Shown: positions 35,455 through 43,885 of the stretch, one piece after another | Numbering within the stretch: the first letter of the stretch is position 1 | How the letters are laid out: each line of letters opens with the position of its first letter | Source of the DNA: Oscillatoria nigro-viridis PCC 7112 | Lineage (GTDB): Bacteria; Cyanobacteriota; Cyanobacteriia; Cyanobacteriales; Microcoleaceae | DNA: 64,000 nt | Assembly (NCBI RefSeq): GCF_000317475.1 | Contig: NC_019729.1 | Location: forward strand, 4,478,501-4,542,500 | Direction of reading: 5' to 3' | Notes under the pieces: model-generated | Told to the model about the DNA's origin: nothing | Seen by the model: the letters and a program-made list of their open reading frames with translations, nothing else | The model's database searches: none | Made by a program: the position numbers and the translations under genes

Positions 35455-36366
35455 TTAAATTGCATTACGATCGCCATATTTGAGCAAAAGGGCAATTCCG
35501 ATACTCACTGCAAAGATTAATACCATACTCAGAGCCGAACCCAGCCCCCAATTTTGAGTCGCCCCCAAAAACTGATTGTAAATCAAACGAGCCGCCGTCA
35601 TGCTCGAAGCTCCACCGAGCAACTCCGGATCGACAAAATCGCCCAAACAGCTAATAAATACTAGCAAAGAACCCGCAGCAATTCCCGGCATCGTCTGAGG
35701 TACTGTCACTTTCCAGAAAGTTTCCACTGGATTGGCGCCCAAATCCTGAGATGCTTCTAGCAACCTGCGGTCTAACTTTTCCAAAGAAGCGTAGAGAATG
35801 GTCACGATATAAGGCAAATAACTGTAAGCCATGCCGATTAAAACTGCGGAACTTTGATTGAGCAATTCCAGAGGAGGAATGCCTACAAGTGCCAGCAGCG
35901 AGTTGAGAACCCCCGTAGGACGCAGAATTGTAATCCAAGCATACGATCGCAACAGAGAAGAAGTCCACAGCGGCAACACAAAGCCTAACAAAGTTAAATT
36001 CCGCCACTTTTTCGAGACATTGAGGGCGATCCAGTAAGCCACGGGAAATCCCAGCAGCAAACACAGAATAGTAGTCCCCGTTGCGAAAAAGAGCGATCGA
36101 CCCATCACCTGCAAATTCAGCGGCTCAAACACTCGCAGGTAATTGCCGATTCCCGAAGGATTCACCAAATCTCCTGGCTTAATATTCGGCACCAAACTAA
36201 GCTGAAAAATCACCAGGGTTGGTATGACTAATAATAAAAGCAGCAACAATCCAGAAGGGCCCAGCAATGTTAGTGGCCCGGCCCAAGCAGACCACGGGGA
36301 AACCGTTTCAGCCTTCAATGGAGAATTGGGAGGAATAGGAGGGGGAGTTCTAGTTGAAACAGCCAT
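35455..36366 (-). CDS. potB: Polyamine ABC transporter permease PotB
   Basis: Partner permease of PotC. 303 residues with a Pro-rich cytoplasmic N-terminus (TRTPPPIPPNSP) and six membrane segments. The EAA loop reads LLEASQDLGANPVETFWKVTVPQTMPG. ABC-coupling residues are in place. Second-last gene of the operon. Confidence 0.9.
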   Translation of the reverse strand: MAVSTRTPPPIPPNSPLKAETVSPWSAWAGPLTLLGPSGLLLLLLLVIPTLVIFQLSLVPNIKPGDLVNPSGIGNYLRVFEPLNLQVMGRSLFFATGTTILCLLLGFPVAYWIALNVSKKWRNLTLLGFVLPLWTSSLLRSYAWITILRPTGVLNSLLALVGIPPLELLNQSSAVLIGMAYSYLPYIVTILYASLEKLDRRLLEASQDLGANPVETFWKVTVPQTMPGIAAGSLLVFISCLGDFVDPELLGGASSMTAARLIYNQFLGATQNWGLGSALSMVLIFAVSIGIALLLKYGDRNAI

Positions 36367-36399
36367 AAATAATTGTTTTGAGTTTTGAGTTGTGATTTG

Positions 36400-36467
36400 T
36401 AGGGGCGGGTTTCACCTACAATCATCGCCTAAAATAAACAATCTCATAAACCCGCCCCCACCCCACG
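36400..36467. repeat. GGGCGGGTTT...AAACCCGCCC hairpin repeat
   Basis: A single copy of the hairpin that is tandemly amplified at 52458-53070: the left arm ggggcgggtttcacc and the right arm aaacccgcccc bracket an A/T-rich loop. It lies between potB and potD. Confidence 0.75.
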
Positions 36468-36508
36468 GTAAATCGAAATGTACATGAAATTTCTGGCAAT
36501 AAATAAGA

Positions 36509-37639
36509 TTAGCCGCTGGTTAATTTAGTCCAATAGCGATCGTACACGTCTATAAATTTTCCGACCGGAGCAACACCTTCGCAATTTTTCAAAGTAGCCT
36601 CAGAAGGGAAAAGAATTTCATTTTCGCGGACTTCCGGCGTCAGCAAACTAAAAGCATCTTCCGAAGGAGTTGAGAAACTGAGCCGTTCTACTAAAGAAGC
36701 AGCGACATCGGCTTGCAGCATAAAGTTAATCCACTTATAAGCTGCTTCTGGATTGGGAGCACCTTTAGGAATTACTAAAGTGTCAGTCCACAGAGAAGAA
36801 CCGCTTTTTGGCACAACATAGCGCAATTTGTCATTATCTGGAATTACCTCATTAGCATCAGAAGAATAACACATAGCTACCTTCAAATCCCCCGTCAGCA
36901 TTTGCGGCCGCCAAGCATCAGTGGTAAAAGATGCGATCGCCGGTTTGAGTTCAACCAACTTTTCGTAAGCTTGTTTCACTTGCTCTTGGTTCGTAGAATT
37001 GAGAGAATAGCCCAACATCCGCAGCGCAGCACCCATCACTTCTCGAACATCATTTGCCAGCGTCATTCGCTTTGCTAACTCCTGTTTATGCTGCCACAAA
37101 TAGTCCCAATCTTCTGGCTCTTCTTTGAGTTGTTCGCTGTTGTAAATTAAGCCTGTGGTTCCCCAACTCACAGGCACGCTGTAGCGGTTTCCTGGGTCAT
37201 AAACAGGGTTTTGAAACTGTTTTTTGAGCCGATCGAGTCCGCCCAAAATCGAGTGGTCTAATGGGCTCAACAGCCCCAGTTCCGTCATCTGAATCACCAT
37301 GTAGTCAGACGGGTAAATGATGCTGTAGGCCCGGCCACCGCCAGCTTGAACTCTAGCCAGCATCGCCTCATTGGAGTCAAATACATCTGCAACCACGCGA
37401 ATGCCGGTTTTTTCGGCAAAGCGATCGAGCAAAGCGTTATCGGTATAGCCTGCCCAAGTATAGATGAAAAGTTGGTCGGCATCACCTTTGACGGGAGGAG
37501 CAGATTGTACGTCTGCAAGCCGCCAGCCGCAACTCGAAACAGCTAACCCGGAAATTGTCGCCGCCGAATTTTTTAGGAACTGACGGCGTGTAGAATTAGC
37601 CGGAAAAATCCTGGAAATTGGTAAGTTAGTCGGAGGCAC
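36509..37639 (-). CDS. potD: Polyamine ABC transporter substrate-binding lipoprotein PotD
   Basis: Captures spermidine/putrescine outside the membrane and delivers it to PotBC. The 376-residue protein begins with a twin-arginine-like signal (TRRQFLKNSAATISGLAVSS) ending in a lipobox-like AVSSC, suggesting Tat export and lipid anchoring. The mature part has FIYTWAGYTDNALLDRFAEK, RAYSIIYPSDYMVIQM, PVSWGTTGLIYN and RYVVPKSGSSLWTD, typical of PotD/PotF-fold binding proteins. Confidence 0.9.
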   Translation of the reverse strand: MPPTNLPISRIFPANSTRRQFLKNSAATISGLAVSSCGWRLADVQSAPPVKGDADQLFIYTWAGYTDNALLDRFAEKTGIRVVADVFDSNEAMLARVQAGGGRAYSIIYPSDYMVIQMTELGLLSPLDHSILGGLDRLKKQFQNPVYDPGNRYSVPVSWGTTGLIYNSEQLKEEPEDWDYLWQHKQELAKRMTLANDVREVMGAALRMLGYSLNSTNQEQVKQAYEKLVELKPAIASFTTDAWRPQMLTGDLKVAMCYSSDANEVIPDNDKLRYVVPKSGSSLWTDTLVIPKGAPNPEAAYKWINFMLQADVAASLVERLSFSTPSEDAFSLLTPEVRENEILFPSEATLKNCEGVAPVGKFIDVYDRYWTKLTSG

Positions 37640-37644
37640 AGTTC

Positions 37645-37684
37645 GATTTTAGATTTTAGATTTTAGATTTTAGATTTTAGATTT
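37645..37684. repeat. TTTTAGA heptamer tract
   Basis: Five tandem gattttA heptamers upstream of potD, followed by degenerate ggggaattggtaattgggaattg repeats to about 37725. Same unit as 18382-18413 in reverse orientation. Confidence 0.8.
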
Positions 37685-37811
37685 GGAGATTGAAGATTGG
37701 GGAATTGGTAATTGGGAATTGTCCTATGTTATTTGTTAGGAGAACCAACGACCAACAAATAACCAATGACTAATGACTAATGACTGATACCAACTACCAA
37801 CTGCGAACTGA

Positions 37812-38942
37812 CTAATTCCGATCGGTCAAAGCGAGACAATCAGTAGTTCCCCAATAAGCGTAAATCGGCGTGTGCGGATCGGGGAAAGAACCGCCAGTAT
37901 TTGGCTGGCGTACAGTAATTTTATCGCCCGACGCCAACTCAACGACGTAATGAACGTGCGTGCCCATGTACATAGTATTTTTGAGCCGCCCTTCAAAACA
38001 GTTGACCGACACTTCCGGCTGGTAGAGATTCAAATATACTTTTTCCGGCCGAACGCTGACCACCACAGAGTCGCCTGTGACACCACTCCACATATCCGAC
38101 TGCTGAACGACTATTTTCAGATTGGCTGATGTGCGAACTGTGATAGTCGATCGGTCGATCGATTCTACCGTACCCGCAAACAAATTCGTATCCCCAATAA
38201 AATCCGCCACAAAAGCCGTCTGCGGGCACTCATAAATTTCTTCAGGAGAGCCAATTTGCTCAATCCTGCCCTCGTGCATCACCGCAATCCTGTCAGACAG
38301 ACTCATCGCCTCTTCTTGGTCGTGAGTCACCATCACAAAAGTCAAACCCAATTCTTGATGCAAATTCGACAGTTCCAACTGCATCTGCTTCCGCAACTTC
38401 AAATCCAGAGCACCCAGGGGCTCATCCAACAGCAGAACCGCCGGTCGATTTACCAGAGCTCTCGCCAAAGCCACTCGCTGCTGCTGGCCGCCCGACATTT
38501 GACCGGGAAACCTGTTGGCGAAAGATTCCATTTTCACCAATTGCAAAACTTCCCGTACCCGTTCTTCAATTTCCGCTTTCCCCAGCTTTTTTATCCGCAA
38601 TCCAAAAGCGATATTGTCCCAGACATTCATGTGTCCGAACAAAGCATAGCTTTGAAACACAGTATTTACCGGACGGCGGTAAGCTGGAGTGTTGGTCATC
38701 GACTGGCCCCGAATCATCAATTCGCCCGCCGAGGGAGTCTCGAACCCAGCGATTAAGCGCAGCGTCGTAGTCTTGCCGCAGCCGCTAGGCCCGAGGATGC
38801 TAAAAAATTCTCCTTGGCGGATGTTGAGGTCTACTCCGCGGACTGCGGTTTCGCCGTTAAATACCTTAAAGACCTTGCGGAGTTCAACGTCAAGCGCTGT
38901 ATCCGTTGCTGTCGTACCTTGGTTGAGTGCTGTCTGAAACAT
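37812..38942 (-). CDS. potA: Polyamine ABC transporter ATPase PotA
   Basis: Energises polyamine uptake. From MFQTALNQG it has 376 residues: Walker [12 protein letters not shown]-loop VFQSYALF, signature [15 protein letters not shown], Walker [14 protein letters not shown] and H-loop [12 protein letters not shown]-terminal TOBE-type domain runs from about 240 to the end. AGGAAAGGG lies upstream of ATG 38942, favouring it over the ATG at 38969. First gene of potADBC, divergent from the region at 39 kb. Confidence 0.92.
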   Translation of the reverse strand: MFQTALNQGTTATDTALDVELRKVFKVFNGETAVRGVDLNIRQGEFFSILGPSGCGKTTTLRLIAGFETPSAGELMIRGQSMTNTPAYRRPVNTVFQSYALFGHMNVWDNIAFGLRIKKLGKAEIEERVREVLQLVKMESFANRFPGQMSGGQQQRVALARALVNRPAVLLLDEPLGALDLKLRKQMQLELSNLHQELGLTFVMVTHDQEEAMSLSDRIAVMHEGRIEQIGSPEEIYECPQTAFVADFIGDTNLFAGTVESIDRSTITVRTSANLKIVVQQSDMWSGVTGDSVVVSVRPEKVYLNLYQPEVSVNCFEGRLKNTMYMGTHVHYVVELASGDKITVRQPNTGGSFPDPHTPIYAYWGTTDCLALTDRN

Positions 38943-39085
38943 ATTCGCCCTTTCCTGGGGGTAATGCACGCCACTTAAATACAGTTTAAGTTTAGACTTT
39001 TCTGTATTTTAGGTGAGGAATGTTGGATGTAACAGGTTTTGGGATTTGTTCTTTAAATTCTATCCCAGAGTGCGCCATTGTCAGC

Positions 39086-39150
39086 AACAGGCTTTCGGGC
39101 CCCTGAAGCGAAGAGTGAATTTTCTCGCTTCAGGGGCCCGACAGCCTGTT
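39086..39150. terminator. Very stable 24-bp hairpin
   Basis: CGGGCCCCTGAAGCGA (39096-39111) pairs perfectly with TCGCTTCAGGGGCCCG (39125-39140), extended by AACAGGCT/AGCCTGTT across a 2-nt internal loop. It lies between divergent-facing potA (5' end) and the 3' end of the Gld operon. It could end the Gld transcript or be a REP-like element. Confidence 0.75.
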
Positions 39151-39199
39151 CATAAAAGCCTGATTGAGAATGGTGCAACATCTCTGTTCGACCGGTCAT

Positions 39200-39838
39200 C
39201 TATTTATTCTCAGGACTTGGCGTCGGAGAGGGTTTTTGCGGTTTCTCTGTTTTGGGTTCTTCTGCTTTTTTCCACTCTGACAAAGGTCGCTGGACGGCAT
39301 TTTTAAAGTCAAAAGGCACTAGCAGCACGGGCAAATTTTGGGCGGAACTTTGAGGGGGCGCTTCCGGCGGATTGGCTTGAGCGTACAAGAAGCGGCCGCT
39401 AAAGTCTGTTTTGCCTAATACTAGGCGGTGAGTTTCCTGGTTGTCCAGTTTTACTGTGACTGTAGCTTGGGGTTGGTCGAGACCGAATTCGGGCAGTTGA
39501 GCAGCAGTAATATTAATCGTGCGATCGCTCTTTCCTGTTGCCAGCCTGTCTAGCAAAAAATCCACCGATGCCTGACTTGCGTGTGCTTGCACTGGCAATT
39601 TCATTTCCCAACTGGACTTGCCTCCTTTTCTAGCATAAACTCGCTCAAAAGTCAATATTTTTTCGGGAGTTTTGACTGTAAAGAATTGTACGCGATCGGA
39701 CTTAAAAGCAAAAATTTTCTGTTTTTCTTCCTTAGCGGCTTCCTGTTTCGGAGACACTTCCATCTCGAACAAAGCAACCAACCCAGTCATGCTTAGCGCG
39801 ACGGCTATCAATACTAATGTATTTTTCTGCAATTTCAT
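39200..39838 (-). CDS. DUF4340 protein of a Gld-type ABC system
   Basis: A 212-residue membrane-anchored protein. From ATG 39838: a signal anchor (KNTLVLIAVALSMTGLVALF), then DUF4340-like content (FKSDRVQFFTVKTPEKILTFERV, QLPEFGLDQPQATVTVKLD, TDFSGRFLYAQAN) and a Pro/Ser/Lys tail. An open stretch to 39910 encodes repeat DNA (attgggcattgg) and is left out. Such proteins follow gldG in cyanobacteria. Role unproven. Confidence 0.75.
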   Translation of the reverse strand: MKLQKNTLVLIAVALSMTGLVALFEMEVSPKQEAAKEEKQKIFAFKSDRVQFFTVKTPEKILTFERVYARKGGKSSWEMKLPVQAHASQASVDFLLDRLATGKSDRTINITAAQLPEFGLDQPQATVTVKLDNQETHRLVLGKTDFSGRFLYAQANPPEAPPQSSAQNLPVLLVPFDFKNAVQRPLSEWKKAEEPKTEKPQKPSPTPSPENK

Positions 39839-39898
39839 AGTAACTGAGAATTGGGCATAGGGAATTGGGCATTGGCCATTGGGGAGTCTGTTATTAAT

Positions 39899-39968
39899 AA
39901 CAACTGACAACAGTCAACAGTCAACTGTCAACAGTCAACTGTCAACTGACAACAGTCAACAGTCAACT
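39899..39968. repeat. CAACAGTCAACTGT tandem repeat
   Basis: About eight units of caactgtcaacagt between gldG and the DUF4340 gene. The unit is near-palindromic (ACTGTCAACAGT), so the tract can form multiple small hairpins. Confidence 0.75.
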
Positions 39969-39971
39969 AAC

Positions 39972-41981
39972 TTATCTTCTCTTCCACCAGATAGCGCCGC
40001 CAATTCCCAGTCCGAGTAAAGGCCAAATTAGCCAAGCTAAAACCAGCAATCCTACTTGGATGGCCGTCATGTTAATGCGGCGGTTGGTAGCTTTTTTCGG
40101 ACTGATAGAAAAGCTTTGCTGGTCTGGTTTACTCAACCAACTGACTGAATTGAGAAACACGTCGCTATTGAGTTGTTGGTCAAACCAACCGTTAGTCATA
40201 AATTGAGATGTGCCAATTACTACCATTCGGGATGTTTTTCTAGGAGTTGAAGGCGCAGAAGGAGTTGCCGTTGGACTGGGAGATGCTGTGGGAGATGCTG
40301 TCGGTGTTGGCGAAGCCGTCGGTAATGCTGGAGGCGTTGCTTCTTGCGAGACAATCACCGAATAGCTGATTGGGGAAGCTGTTGGTGATGTTGTCGGTGA
40401 TGGCGATGTTGTCGGTGATGGCGATGTTGTCGGTGATGGTGATGTTGTCGGCGATGGTGATGTTGTCGGTGATGGCGATGTTGTCGGTGAAGTTGTCGGT
40501 GATGGTGATGTTGTCGGCGATGGTGATGTTGTCGGCGATGGCGATGTTGTCGGTGAAGTTGTCGGTGATGGTGAAGTTGTCGGCGATGGTGATGTTGTCG
40601 GCGATGGCGATGTTGTCGGTGATGGTGAATCTGTCGGTGATGCTTGGGGTGAAGGCGAGGGCGAAGTTGGCGTTGGTGAAGGTGAGGACTTTAAGGGAGT
40701 GCTGTCAGTGGACGATCGACGAACTAAAGCTACACCTAATAATAGCGGGCCTTGTTTATCGGTCTTCTGATCGAACTCCAATTTCTTAGTCGTCAAATCG
40801 CTTTCCGCCCAACTTTCCTGACTCGTCCAAATCAGCGGTTTTTCCTCTATCCCTTCTACTGGCGAGGTTTCCAAAGCACGCGCAAACGGATAAAATGAAA
40901 TACCGTTGCCAAAACTTTGAGTAATCGGATGTTCGCCGTAGCGCCTGACTGTGGGAACCGTAGGGCCCAGCCCAAATCTTTGACCAGTTCCCGAAGCATC
41001 GATGGCCAAACGGGCGTCTAGTTTTACGCCCCATTCTTGCAGAAATTTGTCCAATCCCGTATTAGTTGCCGGGTCTACCATTAAAAATAAACTGCCGCCG
41101 CGATCGAGATAAGCTTTTAGTGCTTTAATTTCTGTATCGGAAAACGGTTTTTCCAACCCAGGAATAATTAAAGCATCTGCATCTTCTGGCACTTCTTTGC
41201 GTTCGGTCAAATTGAGTGTTTGGGCGTTGTAGTATTTATCTTTCAAAGCTTTTTCAGCTTGCTGAATTCCGCCTTGACCTTCCTTTAGCGGGCGGGCTCC
41301 TTGACCTTGCAAAAAGTAAACTGTAGCAACGCGAGTGCTCAGGATTTCTTCTAAGCCATTGGTAAGTTTTATCTCTGAAAGACCTTGATTCGGGTCGCTA
41401 CCAAAAGCAGTGCCGCCTTTTTGCAGTACCTGTTTTTTGTCGCCGGATTGCAGGTAAACTTCTCCGATGCTGGTAATGCTAAATTCCCGCGCTTTTCCCG
41501 GTTGGGTCTGCGGGTCAACAAACTCGAATTGGAATTTTTCGCCTCCCTCGCGTTTGTAGCTTTGCAGCAATTCTTTAATTTGGGGGTTTTGGATGGGGTC
41601 AAATACCCAAACTTTGACTGTTTGTTGCAGGTTTCGCAGTATTTGTTGAGTCTGGGGGGCGAGGGTAAATTGTTGGCTTTCGGTTAAGTCGATGCGGACG
41701 GGATAGCGAACGGCTATGAAGTTAATTACTCCGAGAATCACAAAGACGGCGAGGGTCGCAATCAGGGCGTTGGTGCTGGCTTGAGTGGAACGCCGCCCCC
41801 AAAAGCTTTGTTCGTAACTCAAATATAGCAGCCAAAGTGCGATCGTCACTGCTCCGGCAATAACTAAACCGACTGTCAGGGGGTCCCATACTCCAGATAC
41901 AAATGCTGCTGTTACCCCCGCTGCGATGAGGAGGGGGCCCAGCAAAAAAACGTATTTCCAATTTTTTTTTCTAATTTTCAT
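39972..41981 (-). CDS. GldG-like ABC accessory protein with Pro-Ser-Thr repeats
   Basis: A 669-residue membrane protein. Two N-terminal helices (about 10-50) and a third near 72-95 precede a periplasmic GldG/IFT52-type domain ([74 protein letters not shown]). Residues about 434-585 are a [12 protein letters not shown] repeat, a disordered linker. [18 protein letters not shown] and a C-terminal helix close it. It presumably forms an exporter with the permease and ATPase upstream. Relatives in Bacteroidetes serve gliding; the role in cyanobacteria is not established. Confidence 0.82.
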   Translation of the reverse strand: MKIRKKNWKYVFLLGPLLIAAGVTAAFVSGVWDPLTVGLVIAGAVTIALWLLYLSYEQSFWGRRSTQASTNALIATLAVFVILGVINFIAVRYPVRIDLTESQQFTLAPQTQQILRNLQQTVKVWVFDPIQNPQIKELLQSYKREGGEKFQFEFVDPQTQPGKAREFSITSIGEVYLQSGDKKQVLQKGGTAFGSDPNQGLSEIKLTNGLEEILSTRVATVYFLQGQGARPLKEGQGGIQQAEKALKDKYYNAQTLNLTERKEVPEDADALIIPGLEKPFSDTEIKALKAYLDRGGSLFLMVDPATNTGLDKFLQEWGVKLDARLAIDASGTGQRFGLGPTVPTVRRYGEHPITQSFGNGISFYPFARALETSPVEGIEEKPLIWTSQESWAESDLTTKKLEFDQKTDKQGPLLLGVALVRRSSTDSTPLKSSPSPTPTSPSPSPQASPTDSPSPTTSPSPTTSPSPTTSPSPTTSPTTSPSPTTSPSPTTSPSPTTSPTTSPSPTTSPSPTTSPSPTTSPSPTTSPSPTTSPTASPISYSVIVSQEATPPALPTASPTPTASPTASPSPTATPSAPSTPRKTSRMVVIGTSQFMTNGWFDQQLNSDVFLNSVSWLSKPDQQSFSISPKKATNRRINMTAIQVGLLVLAWLIWPLLGLGIGGAIWWKRR
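40380..40640. repeat. GATGTTGTCGGTGATGG tandem repeats
   Basis: Units of 9-18 bp (gatgttgtcggtgatggc, gatgttgtcggcgatggt and others) are repeated about 16 times. They encode the PSPTTS linker of the GldG-like protein on the minus strand. Confidence 0.85.
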
Positions 41982-42025
41982 AAGGTAAATCTTGAGGGAA
42001 AATTTTCCGAGTCTAGGATGTTATT

Positions 42026-42928
42026 CTATATCGCTTTAGCCTGCAACCATGCTGTTAAATCTGACGGCTTGTTGAAATCGAGCACGGCATCTCCAAGTTC
42101 TTCTAATTCCTGTATACCTAATTGACGGATGCAGTTTTCGGTTTCTGGTTGTATTGTGCCTAAACGCCGCACTAGCTGACGCAATATTAATGAGAGTTGA
42201 GCAGTTTTTGTCACCTGTTCTCTTGCTACATCTATGGCAATCTGCTGGTCTTGAATCCACAGTTCTTGCTTCTGCAATTCATTTAATTCTTCCTGAGTGA
42301 AGTTCTCCTCGTTGGCAATGTTCAAAGCTTTCTGAAGTTCGGGAACTGTACTGAGTGTTTCTGGTACTGTCTCCAGATTGCTGGTATTTTCGAGAAAGTA
42401 AATCCATTTGTCCGCCACCGTTTCTAATTGGGCTAATTCCTTGCTAAATTTTGGGAGTTCGATAAATACTAATTCTATTTCAGTATCTGGACACTCAAAC
42501 TGTTGCTCTTTTTCTTGGAAAACAAACCGCGACATAAATTCCGGCTGATTTTCAAACATTTCAAAATCAGCAATTTTTAAGGAAATTACTGTTTTTAGTC
42601 TTTCGTAGCGTTCTTTTCCTGTTAATTGCTGGCTGTAGCTTTTGGCAGCGTTGTACAAAACTCTGTTCCCGAAGGAAGGCACGTTGATCAGTTGAATTTC
42701 AACGAGGGCGATTCTGCCGCCGTTAATTGTGGCTTTGACATCTAGGTGTGTGTCTTGGGTTGGGAGAGTTTGAGGTTCTGGTTGGGAGTCGATTATTTCT
42801 AAGTCTTCGATCACCGGCTGTGCTTCATAAAGGATGGCGTTTAAAAAATTAATCAGGATGTCTTTGCTGTCGCTGGAACCGAATATTTTTTTGAACGCAA
42901 AGTCGATTTTGGGATTGATAAAACTCAT
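42026..42928 (-). CDS. Rpn family PD-(D/E)XK nuclease (transposase-like)
   Basis: A 300-residue protein beginning MSFINPKIDFAFKKIFGSSDSK, the hallmark of the Rpn/YhgA group (PD-(D/E)XK nuclease family transposase). HLDVKATINGGRIALVEIQL gives the D...ExQ active site; FGNRVLYNAAKSYSQQL and a C-terminal regulatory region ending QELEELGDAVLDFNKPSDLTAW follow. These genes are mobile and very common in cyanobacteria. It lies inside the Gld operon between the permease and gldG. Start chosen at the conserved MSFINP. Confidence 0.85.
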   Translation of the reverse strand: MSFINPKIDFAFKKIFGSSDSKDILINFLNAILYEAQPVIEDLEIIDSQPEPQTLPTQDTHLDVKATINGGRIALVEIQLINVPSFGNRVLYNAAKSYSQQLTGKERYERLKTVISLKIADFEMFENQPEFMSRFVFQEKEQQFECPDTEIELVFIELPKFSKELAQLETVADKWIYFLENTSNLETVPETLSTVPELQKALNIANEENFTQEELNELQKQELWIQDQQIAIDVAREQVTKTAQLSLILRQLVRRLGTIQPETENCIRQLGIQELEELGDAVLDFNKPSDLTAWLQAKAI

Positions 42929-43044
42929 TGTTTGAGGTGTTTTGGAGAATGATTCACAGGGAAAAAACAACCTTTCCTTTGCTCTTTACTTGTCTTTACT
43001 TCGGCAAAAATAACCTGCTCTGTCTCTGCCTTCCCTAATTTTTT

Positions 43045-43845
43045 TTAAGAACGCTGATATCGCAAAGCATCGATGGATTGGGCGGTCAGAAATACTCCTA
43101 AAATGATGTAACTGGCAAACATAATTAAACTGCTGGTATCGAAAACTCCCTTGACAAGATTGGTGTAATTTGTTAGGAGCGACAAATGTCCTAATGCTGT
43201 TCCGAAGGGGCCACCGATACCGACGGCGGCTGCATCGATCACCCAGAGAAATAATACTAGAGCGAAGGTGAGGATGGCGGATAAAATTGTGCTGTCGGTG
43301 AGGGAGGAAATAAACATTCCGAGGGACAATACTCCTGCAGCTAGTAAGATTAAGCCGCCGTGTCCTAGCAGAAGAACTCCGGGGGGTACGGGTGGGCTTG
43401 AGGAACTGAGGACGATCGCCTCGCAGAACAGCAGGGGCAGCAACATTGTGGTATAAAATGTTAAAACGCCGAGGAGTTTGCCGGTAGCAACTGCCCAGTT
43501 TGTTAAGGGCGATGTGGCTAATAGTTCTAAGGTTCCACGTTTGCGTTCTTCTGCGTAAAGTCCCATTGAGAGTGCGGGTAGTACGAATAAGGAAAGGGAA
43601 CCCATGATTCGCAGGAAGAGTTGCAGGAATTCGTAAGCAACGTCGATCGGAGGTTCGGTAATTCCCATTTGGTCTCGCTGGCCGATTTGGGGAATTAACC
43701 CGTCGGGGGCGAGGAGGATGGCTATTAAAAAGTAGCCGGTGATTAGCCAAAAGACTGCTGCGATGGCATAGGCTAATGGCGAGGCAAAATAGCTTTGTAG
43801 TTCTTTGCGGTAAATTGCGAGAATATTACTAATCATTACTAACAT
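43045..43845 (-). CDS. GldF-like ABC exporter permease
   Basis: A 266-residue, six-helix permease of the ABC-2 type. It opens AIYRKELQSYFASPLAYAIA, typical of GldF/NosY-like permeases, followed by RIMGSLSLFVLPALSMGLYAEERKRGTLELLATSPLT, the conserved cytoplasmic loop that contacts the ATPase. It follows the ATPase gene by 40 nt. Confidence 0.85.
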   Translation of the reverse strand: MLVMISNILAIYRKELQSYFASPLAYAIAAVFWLITGYFLIAILLAPDGLIPQIGQRDQMGITEPPIDVAYEFLQLFLRIMGSLSLFVLPALSMGLYAEERKRGTLELLATSPLTNWAVATGKLLGVLTFYTTMLLPLLFCEAIVLSSSSPPVPPGVLLLGHGGLILLAAGVLSLGMFISSLTDSTILSAILTFALVLFLWVIDAAAVGIGGPFGTALGHLSLLTNYTNLVKGVFDTSSLIMFASYIILGVFLTAQSIDALRYQRS

Positions 43846-43885
43846 TTAGGAATTGAGAATGTGTAATTGGGCCTTGGTAATTGCT

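Noticed and set aside
40370..40789. Plus-strand ORF rich in MVMLSAM repeats
   Set aside because: It is the shadow of the GldG PSPTTS repeats on the opposite strand.
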